From Helichrysum umbraculigerum (Eukaryota; Streptophyta; Magnoliopsida; Asterales; Asteraceae), in contig CATIUR010000001.1 of NCBI GenBank assembly GCA_949592205.1, positions 240,206,750 through 240,270,749 of the forward strand: 64,000 nucleotides of DNA, in the 5' to 3' direction. Shown here in pieces: positions 51,724 through 61,000 of the stretch. The notes under the pieces were generated by a model, which was not told where the DNA came from, did no database searches, and saw only the letters and a list, made by a program, of their open reading frames with translations. Position 1 is the stretch's first letter, and the number at the start of each line of letters is the position of its first letter. The translations under genes were made by a program, and so were the position numbers.

Positions 51724-53982
51724 TGTAACACCCCCAAATTTAATGATTTGCGGAAGCATACTTTGGGTGTTACTAATCAATAATCAAAGCACAAGGATAT
51801 ATAGTAAACGACTCTATATGCGTCGTTTTAACAAAAATATATTAACACTGAAATGTTTACAACGTTGAAGCTTTACATAACTCGAGTTTAAATAAAAGAG
51901 AGATTTCAGTACATAAGTACTTGTACAAAATATACTAATGCAATAAAATCTCTAAAGTCTGTATGCTGACTCGAGCTACAAATCCTGAAGCAGATTCAAC
52001 CTACTGCTTGGTACCTGCGATACATGCTAAAACGGGTCAGCTAAAGCTGGTGAGCTCACATGTTTGAATATTAAACAATGTTGTATGAACCGCAAGATTT
52101 AAGTAATGATTTGCATCCAGCAAATAGAAGTATAGGTAATCGTGTATACAGCCATGAGCACATAGTTGAGCTTAACTCGTGGGTCAGGGTCACAGCCTGA
52201 GCGTTTTTGCCTCCACGAATGCCTAATCAACATTCGTCTTCCCAAATATTAATACGTCCGTTTACCCGGTTAGTGCTTGCTAACCCGAACGAGGAGGGTC
52301 AATCCTATATGGTACCATATACTAATATTCACGCTACAATGTATTAACAACTATGCTGACGGAGGGCTTTAAATGATTAGTGTAAAACTCATGTAGTATA
52401 AGTAAAAGTTGTACTTGCGTTCACATGTTAAAATAAGCAATGTATCACACCCCTGAGTAAAACAGTAAAAAGAGGGGCTATGAGACTCACCTGAGTCCAG
52501 CGAGTTTACTTAATAAACTAGTTGATTAGCCGAGTAATGAAGTCCAATGACTTGTAACCTGAGGGTGTCCACAACACGCGATGGTTATAAACGTGAGTCG
52601 GTATCTCAAAGGACTACCTTTGTAGTTGTTACACAACTATATATATGTCCAAATTACTACGATTTGGTTGATTATTTGATCTGTGTTTTGAAAACGTGTA
52701 CGGCCCGTTGGTGACGGTTAGTAACAATAGTTCCAAAATGTTATAATTGTGATTGCTACAGTAAATTTGACTTTTCTACAGTAACTTTGACTTCAAAAAT
52801 CCTGATTCTGGTTTCTGCGACACAATCTGCGACACAAAAGTTTGGTATGCGACACAGGGGTTGTGTCGCATAGGAATGCGACACAAGAGTTTAGCGACAC
52901 AAGGGCTGTGTCGCATAAGCGTACGATGCTGATTTAACAGCGACATAGTGGTTGTGTCGCATGGTATTTGCGACATAAGGTACGACACAATATTGTGTCG
53001 CAAAAGATATGACATAACCGGCTTCATACGACACAAAACACGACATAGAGGATTTTATACGACACAACATGCGACACAAGGCTTGTGTCGCAAAGATGAA
53101 CGTCAGTCCAGTACCCAGCGACTGTCGACATTTTCCGACCCAAATCTTAAATCTAACTTGTTTTTAAGCTATAAAATTGTGTTTTACTCTTTGTAATAGA
53201 CATATATACACTTGAATAACTCATAAATATGTAAAAGTAAACTAAAACGAAAGGTTTCGGGAATTTGTCGGAAACTTACAAAATGTCGGATTGAAAATCC
53301 GAGAAGATAGGAAGATAGATCGTGTCGTGGTGGTTCTTTCGTTCCAAACGAGTGAGGAAATCTGATAGCGTTTAGTGTTAGTATTTTGTGATTTAATGAA
53401 GTGGTGGTGTGGTGGTTTAATTTAGAGAGACAAAGAGAGAAAGGGAGTAAGAGAGAGAGAATGTGTTGGTGGAAGTGAGGAAGGAAAGATGGGGAGGTGG
53501 AGGTTATCTCCACTTTTCAGTCTACGTTCCCGTGCGGTGTTCGTTTTCTCCGTCTTTCAAGCGTTAAATATTTATTTTATGTGTTAATTAGTCATTCTAA
53601 ATTACGAGTCTTTGTTGGATAATTTAATCGAATTATTTTGTCGAATCCTTAAATAATTTGTTTATTTTTGTTTTTAAGTTATGCATTAACTATTTTAACC
53701 GTGTGGGCGTTTATTTGTATGATGTAGTATACACTTAAATTATTGTCAGATTAATATTTGAAAACGATCGCGTTATTTGAACAAAATGTTTCACCAACGT
53801 CCGTATTTAATTGAATCGAAATACATTCGATTTAAATTGCGTACGATTTAATCAAACTGCATAATTCGTATATATTCATCAATATATAATTTGATACATA
53901 AATTAGCCTAACACAGAACTAATTACATGTATTAACATATGATTAGGCACTAATTACTAGTCCTAATTTGGCGGGTGTTACA
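51724..53982 (-). repeat. GY1 5' LTR (2259 bp)
   Basis: Termini on the plus strand are TGTAACACCCCC and GGCGGGTGTTACA. It matches 1-1278 over its right-hand 1265 bp and holds no gene. Confidence 0.95.
52817..53092. promoter_or_regulatory. GCGACAC-N7-GTGTCGC palindrome array in GY1 5' LTR
   Basis: Units of 21 bp with a 7-base spacer are at 52849-52869, 52894-52914, 52940-52960 (left arm GCGACAT) and 53071-53091. One has a 6-base spacer at 52982-53001. Single half-sites lie between them. The design parallels the 22-bp units of the unrelated copia elements. Confidence 0.75.
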
Positions 53983-54246
53983 AGATGTCTCACCATACTT
54001 ACCATTACATTTAAATAATCTAAAGTCACTTCCCAAGACACTTGGGCTTAGTGCCTGACCTACTTAGTCACACAAGTACAGCTGTTGGGGTAACACAATT
54101 TCTATTTTTGTTACGCAACACACTAAACTTACCGCATAGGTTCAACCAAAGCATGTTACTCTAATTTTAAGTTATTCATAAAACAATAATTGCATCAACA
54201 ATGTAACAGTATCAAGATGAACCAACTAACCATAAGATTCTACAAA

Positions 54247-54770
54247 TATTGTATTCATAAATGTTGTTATGGTTAGCGTATACAACATGATTCAGCGGTT
54301 AACATACTACGATTCTGTTACAAAAAACACCGCTTCAACAATAACCATACTATGATTCAGCATAATACTACAACCATCTAGCAGTAGCATTATATTAACT
54401 AAACTTTTATTTTGTACATCAAGATGATTACCACCTTACAAACTCCATACACACAATAGAATTTAAAATTACTGAACAAAACGGTAACTGTATAAAGGAC
54501 GTCACAGTTTAAAGGTGTAATAACTAACATAACAAACATCACAATTTGTATTCATATTCATCGTTTCTTAAGAAACTACACCATGATTCAGCAATTAATA
54601 CATTATGATTCTTTTATAACCAAACTACGCTTCGGCAATAACCAAACTATGGTTCATTAGTATAATGCAGCATAATAGCAGTAGCATCTTTCTCAAATTA
54701 ACCTACTATCAAGCACATCTAAAGGATTACCACCTTACATATTCCATATGCACGATATAATAATATGAAA
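54247..54770. repeat. Degenerate tandem duplication, period about 296 bp
   Basis: Landmarks recur about 296 bp apart: tgtattcata (54250/54547), catgattcagc (54286/54582), caataacca, gcagtagcat, gattaccaccttaca. By eye the copies are moderately diverged. No coding potential is seen in 53988-55050. Confidence 0.6.
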
Positions 54771-55057
54771 GGGTTTAAGTGTGCACACCCTACTCCAGTT
54801 AAACTATATGAATCATCAACACAAATAACCAGAACTAATCACAACAACTACCAATAACAAATAATCGATGGTTCAGACACTAGATTCGGAAAACAAGTAC
54901 TGAATCATATTTATCGCTTGAATGGGTTCATGATAAACACAACATAACAAACCACTGCCATATGTAATCACATAGCATTTACTAATAAAAGCCCTAAATA
55001 GATGCGTCCCAAACACATAAATTAGTGATAACAGTTTTAGAAAACAACAACGTATAC

Positions 55058-55112
55058 CTTTTGCTTTTGGTTGATTCACCTTCGCCGATTTCTGAGCACC
55101 GCGGTTCGTCAT
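55058..55112 (-). CDS. Possible first coding exon of a minus-strand host gene
   Basis: On the minus strand an ATG at 55112 opens 18 codons (MTNRGAQKSAKVNQPKAK, basic) that end at AAAAG|GTATAC, an acceptable donor at 55057. It is preceded by a leader-like stretch back to about 55330. No following exon is found between here and the GY1 LTR, so the rest would lie left of 53983 or beyond GY1. I do not recognise the protein. It could equally be a gene remnant or chance. Confidence 0.25.
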
Positions 55113-55536
55113 TCCAACAACACAAAACAAAGAAGAGGCATCGACACCCTTGATTCAGCGCCGTTTCAATTTTTTCGATCTAAAAAACTACAAAAAATTG
55201 ACAGTATCTTTAGGAAGCAACGATCGATTGCAGAATCACCGAAAGGGTTTGCAGATTTTTTAGGGTCACGAATGTAGGCGAAGAAGTTGAAGAGTGTGAA
55301 TCTTCAATTTTGCATGAAATTGAATCAGCATTCAATAGAATTAAGAATTAAAAATTAAAATATGGTTTCCTTTTTGTAATTTGGAACGAATGGACCAATA
55401 TACCCCCACCAATCACAAATCACGCCCGTTTTTTTAAGGTTTGACCGTGACTCATCAGAGCCGTTGATTTCCCCATCTAAAGGCCAGGAATGCTTCTCCA
55501 ATTTCTCCACTTTAAAACTCTTCTCCCTTGATCCCA

Positions 55537-55539
<3 letters not shown>

Positions 55540-55619
<80 letters not shown>
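55540..55619. repeat. AT dinucleotide microsatellite
   Basis: An uninterrupted (AT)n run from about 55540 to 55607 is followed by a short imperfect extension. The surrounding 55131-56260 is AT-rich intergenic sequence in which I see no gene. Confidence 0.95.
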
Positions 55620-56263
55620 TATCTTAATCTTAATCTTAAACCCTTATAATTGGTTTAAGGTATTGGTTTAAAACTTACTATTTGTCCTATCGGAAATACC
55701 AACTATACCCCTTGAAAAATCAACAGTAATGTATTTCTGGAAGAGTCAACATTTCAATTATTTAATATTTTTCGTTTTGGAAACAATCTTTTTTAACCAA
55801 TTACATAAACCAACATCTATAATTTTCTTAACCAATTACTTTCTATTATTATAGGATATAAAAAAGTCTCGACAAAATAAGTATTTAAAAAAAGAAGAAA
55901 TAACAATAAAATAAAGAAAAACAAAAATAAATTATCTTTCAAGAGCACGTTACTTCATAGATATCACAACAAATTTATTATATTATTTACTTGATCTATG
56001 ACATATTATTTGCATCAACTATGAAATGAATAATCATAATGATCGATTTTTCAAAAATATTTCCGCAGCATAGCGTGGGTCATCTACTATTATGTATATA
56101 ACAGATTGTGTCGATTATATCATCTATAAGTACCAACTTACATATACTCACTCGTATGTTTTTCAAACCTTCCTTGGGATTTACTTTTAAAGTCCAAAAA
56201 ATGGTTTTAATAGATATATGAGCTTCTTTAAAACCGATAGTTTTACCAAACTTTTAACCAAAA

Positions 56264-56501
56264 ATTTTCACTTTGGTACGTAGTGAACTGATTTAATTAC
56301 TAATGTAGGTGGTGAACTTTGAATTTTTGTGTCAATTTAGGTAATATGTATTACGTGTCATTATTAAAATTGTTTTACGTGATATTACGGTAATATATCA
56401 CGCAATACATATTACCTAACTCTACACACAATTTGAAAGTTCGCTACCCACATTAGTAATAAAATCGGTTCGTTACCTAACTCCGTACAAAAGTGAAAAT
56501 T
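56264..56501. mobile_element. Foldback MITE-like element, about 238 bp
   Basis: The left half (attttcactttggtac ... taatgtaggt ... ggtaatatgtattacgtg) is an imperfect reverse complement of the right half (cacgcaatacatattacc ... cccacattag ... gtacaaaagtgaaaat). The whole element can fold into one long hairpin. No coding capacity. Confidence 0.65.
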
Positions 56502-57057
56502 CGTTGCCGATATGCATTTTTAACCATTCAATTTTAAATATTTTAAATTATTATAATTTGGGGTTACAATATGAGTCGAGTCAAGTTAGCGGGTTTGAAA
56601 TTCGAGGTACAAAGTTCAAAACCAAAACTCGAACCAATTTTATAAAGGGGTTGACGAGTCAAAAGTATTTAACTTGAAACGATTTACATAACTCACTTAG
56701 GTAAACGAGACAAACAAGTTGACGAGTTGAATCATTTTATTTTAAAAAATAATATTATTTTTCTGGTTTATCGATCGACATGTTGACACAAACCTTAACT
56801 CAAATGTGATAAAAAAAAAAAAAAAAAAAAAAAAAAGGTTGACATATTTTTAAGTTAGTAGACTGAGGAGTTGAAATTCAACTCTAACTTATCATAATGT
56901 ATACAATAAAGTAAGAAAATAATATATCACTATATTTTTTCAGTTTTTACTAAATGACGACATATAATTGAACAAAAATAGCGCAACTAAAATTTTTTGA
57001 TGCCACTGTTTAGCGCGGATAAAATGATAGTTTATTTTAAAACGAGCAATGCTATGC

Positions 57058-57195
57058 TTACATAAAGTTTACATCAAAATACATACATAAGGAGGTGAAC
57101 CAATCATGTGATGAAAGAGAATTAGGAGAGAGAAAATAATGAGCTATTTGATTGATCAAACACTAGTGCTATGTCATTATGTAAAATTTATGTAA
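57058..57195. mobile_element. Short MITE-like element with 17-bp inverted termini
   Basis: TTACATAAAGTTTACAT (57058-57074) and ATGTAAAATTTATGTAA (57179-57195) are inverted repeats with one mismatch, enclosing about 100 bp of noncoding sequence. A target duplication is not clear. Confidence 0.55.
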
Positions 57196-57249
57196 CATTT
57201 CTCTATTTTAAAACCGATAACGTTTTTATTTGACTCCAACTTTTCAATA

Positions 57250-57894
57250 AGGGTGAGCACAAAAACCGTTTAACCGAACCATAACCAAATTAATCGCTAA
57301 ACCGATCCATTTTAACCGCTTAACCACACAAACCGACGGTCCGGTTATGTAAGATGAGATTAACTGCCTTTGGTGGTTCGGTTACGGTTAATGTCCATAA
57401 CCGATCAGCCATTAACCGCCCCGCCTCAAATATTGTACTTATTATTTTATTAGTTTAAATAATTCTATTCATACATATATTATTCTTATTCCTATATGAA
57501 TTAGTGCTAAAAATTAAGAAATATATACAAGTTAATTTTTTTATTATTGATTTTGTACTTTTGTTATATTGTTTTGTATTTGGTAATGGACCAATATAAT
57601 ATATGGACTTTACATATGGACTTCTAAACTAATATTTGAATTTTAACATCAATTCATATTTACCTTTGCTCTTTTGGATATAAAAAGTAAACTCGTAATT
57701 TATTTTACATACTATTTATCTTCAAAACTAACATATTCGTTTAACCGAAAGGCCTAACCGATCCGTCAAAATTAACCGTTTAACCGATCCGCCAATTAAC
57801 CAAACTCAACTGTTATTAATATCAATTAAACGCCATATTCGATTCGGTTACGGTTAGTATCAATAACCGCCCCAAACCGAACCATGCACGCCCT
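57250..57894. mobile_element. hAT-like nonautonomous element, AACCG/CGGTT-rich
   Basis: Termini AGGGTGAGCAC and GTGCATGGTTCGG-type (right end GCACGCCCT) are short imperfect inverted repeats. Subterminal regions are packed with AACCG(A/T) and CGGTTA motifs, a pattern I know from plant hAT-type MITEs. Flanks acttttca and ccttttca, offset by a base or two, may be the 8-bp target duplication. Confidence 0.55.
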
Positions 57895-57964
57895 CCTTTT
57901 CATTTTGTTTTATTCAAACTAAACATACATTAAATTACGCGAATAAATTAGGACTTAATCGAGT

Positions 57965-58053
57965 GACACATTTATATTTAGCCGTTTGGTATTTTCACTT
58001 CCGGTCATCCCATTTAATCATATTCCGGCGACACTTCACTCATTCCGACAATC
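57965..58053 (+). promoter_or_regulatory. Proximal promoter and short leader of DHAD gene
   Basis: TTTATATTTA at 57971-57980 is a TATA-like box about 75 bp before the ATG, which would leave a leader of about 50 nt. The hAT-like element ends only 77 bp upstream of this box. Confidence 0.4.
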
Positions 58054-61000
58054 ATGCAAGCTTCATTAATCTCCCCAACTGTCCACCACACCACATCTTT
58101 CCGACCCCAACTTCCGACCACCGTCAAACCCTACAAATTCTCAGTCCGAGCCGCCGCCGCCGCCACAACAGAAACAGCGCCGCCGCCACCACAAACAGTA
58201 AAACTGAACAAATACAGTTCAAGAATCACGGAACCCAAGTCACAGGGTGCTTCACAGGCGGTTCTTTATGGTGTGGGTTTATCAGATGATGATTTAGAGA
58301 AACCACAAATTGGGATATCATCAGTTTGGTATGAAGGGAATACATGTAATATGCATTTGTTGAAACTTGGTGAAGAAGTGAAAAAAGGGGTTGAAGAAGC
58401 TGGACTGATTGGTTTTAGGTTTAATACAATTGGTGTTAGTGATGCTATTTCAATGGGGACTAGAGGTATGTGTTATAGTCTTCAATCAAGGGATTTGATT
58501 GCTGATAGTATTGAAACTGTTATGTCTGCTCAGTGGTATGATGCCAATATCTCTATTCCTGGATGTGATAAAAATGTAAGCTTTTGTATTTTCAGTTGGT
58601 ATTTTGTGGAGTATTTCTGTAATGGGTCATTTTTTTTTATTGTTATAGTCTTAAAGATGCAAGCTTTTATGGTGTTTGTTAGAACTTATGTAGGATATTT
58701 TATTTGGGTGAATTTTAAATATGTTAAAGTCAATATCTATTGATTTTTTGAGGTTGTTATGGTTTGCTATGGAATCTATCTTTAGGGATTTACTTTTTTT
58801 TTGCTTAAAAAGGCAATGTCTTGTGTATAAGAATCTTGCATTTGCAAGGGTATAATATTTCTAGTGAGCTTCTGTTAAATTTCTGAATCTTTTTTAGGAT
58901 TAAATTACATGAAATTTCTGTATACGACTTAACTATAACTGTGTAACATGTAATTCAATGTTGTAACTAGGAGTTTAATCGTAACAATATCTTCTATGTC
59001 ATGATCGAATGCTTGCAAACATTTTCTTTTTCAGATGCCAGGTACTATTATGGCAATGGGGCGCTTGAACCGGCCAAGTATAATGATCTATGGTGGAACT
59101 ATTAAGGTCAGGATGCATTACCTGGATAGTTAATGAAACTTGGTTTGCTTTCACCATAGGATATTTAACTAGTTAGGCATGTGTCTGTTAACCATTTCAT
59201 TTTGAAGAAAGTTATACACTTTTACTAGAAAGAATTTTTAAATTTCTGAAGCCAGGATGGAAGTTAGTAGTCACATAGTAGTCCAATGAAACGATACGGA
59301 CTCTTGGTTAAAATGCCACTTTATTAATATCATGTTTTATTATTCTGTTGATCTTGTATTATATTCGCCCTTTCTTGCAGCCCGGTCATTTTCAAGGCCA
59401 CACGTACGACATAGTATCTGCATTTCAGGTATGCTTAATGCCATCCAATGAATTTCTGAGGATCAAGATTTTCACTAGCGATAATCTGTTATAATATATA
59501 GTTGCTAGTTATCTTTAAAACACATTAATTTAAGTTAACAAGTATCTTTAATTATTATTTTCCCAGTTAAAGAGCTTTAACAGTATGATATGCGTAATAT
59601 TGGTATAGGCTTATGGAGAATATGTAAGTGGTTCCATAACTGATCAACAAAGAACAAATGTACTAAGGAATTCATGCCCGGGAGCAGGAGCTTGCGGTGG
59701 CATGTATACTGCAAATACCATGGCTTCTGCTATTGAGGCAATGGGAATGTCTATTCCTTACAGGTGAATTTATGTGAATTACCTTTTCAGTTTTCTATTT
59801 TTTATTTATTTTAGCTATCATCTGATCTGTTCTGTATTTTTGAAAGCTCGTCTACACCTGCTGAAGATCCATTGAAGTTGGATGAGTGCCGCTTAGCTGG
59901 AAAATATATTCTTGAATTATTAAAAATGGACTTGAGACCGAAAGACATAATCACTCCCAAATCGTTGCGTAATGCAATGGTTACTGTTATGGCTTTAGGT
60001 GGATCTACCAATGCTGTATTACACTTGATTGCTATTGCGAGGTTAGGAGCATGAGTTATGGATTTTTTTCTTTCATGTTTTACCTTGAAAAATATGTTTT
60101 CCTAGTGTGAAAAAAATAGTAATTATAGAAATCTTGGATCTGCCATTGCCAAATCCGGCCCAGTTCATATAGTTCTGGCCAATCTCACTTTTTTCAAGTT
60201 TTACAGATCGGGTTTTCATATGGGTGTTGATTCGTACACCAACTTTTTTCATCCGTACACCACCAAATATGCTTTATAGTGTTGTACTATACTACTATAC
60301 AACACTGTAAAGCATATTTGGTGGTTTATGGATAGAAACTAGTGGTGTACGAATCAGTGACCTTTTCATATTGGGTCGATCAAAAGTCCAAACCAAAGTA
60401 GACAAAAAAAAAACAAGAATGGATCTCATATGGTAACACAATGTTAGAAACTATGCAGGTCAGTTGGTTTGAACTTGACTCTTGATGATTTTCAAAAGGT
60501 TAGCGATGAAGTTCCGTTTCTTGCGGATCTTAAGCCTAGTGGAAAATACGTCATGGAGGATGTACATAAGGTGTGAATCGTAACTTGTTTTGTCAATATG
60601 GGAAACAACTACTAAAATTTGTGTTGCATACAGTTGTTGTCGTTGTCTTTGTTGACATTTCTTTTCTTTTGAGTCGGTTTAGATTGGAGGAACACCTGCC
60701 GTCCTTCGTTACCTTTTGGAGTTGGGATATTTAGATGGAGATTGTATCACAGGTAGGTACAAAACAAGTGGCAACTTGTTTTAACGAGGTTACATACATA
60801 CTGCAGTTGTTGTTTGACCCATTTGACATGTTCCCCTTTTAGCTTCAGTTTTCAAATGACCTACTTGCAATGAAAACAAAAATATATACATATGTCGAAG
60901 TAGCCACCTTTTTTTTCTTTTTTTTTCTGTGGCAATGTAAGGCTGATCTGAATAGCTGGATCCATGGAAGGCAACCAATGACTAGATTTCAAAGTAGCCG

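Larger units (their letters stand above)
1..53982 (-). mobile_element. GY1: outer Ty3/gypsy chromovirus, interrupted by two nested insertions
   Basis: Read on the minus strand the order is 5' LTR (51724-53982), primer-binding site, small leader ORF, gag, protease-RT-RNase H-integrase with chromodomain-like tail, polypurine tract, 3' LTR (1-1278, continuing off the left edge). The gag gene is cut at 37782-50287 by copia B and at 5084-37468 by GY2; with each insertion and one copy of its 5-bp duplication set aside, the gag frame is continuous. The internal region is then about 5.5 kb, normal for a chromovirus. The chromodomain-like C terminus and long LTRs suggest the Tekay/Del lineage. The five bases after the element are agatg; the matching left flank lies outside the window. 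Stop codons and frameshifts make it non-autonomous. Confidence 0.93.

Noticed and set aside
54873..55130. 85-codon minus-strand ORF
   Set aside because: It reads through the apparent donor at 55057 into AT-rich sequence; only its first part overlaps the possible exon, which is listed separately with low confidence.
57963..58289. 108-codon ORF overlapping DHAD exon 1
   Set aside because: It is another frame of the dehydratase first exon and its leader; the conserved protein is in the frame starting at 58054.
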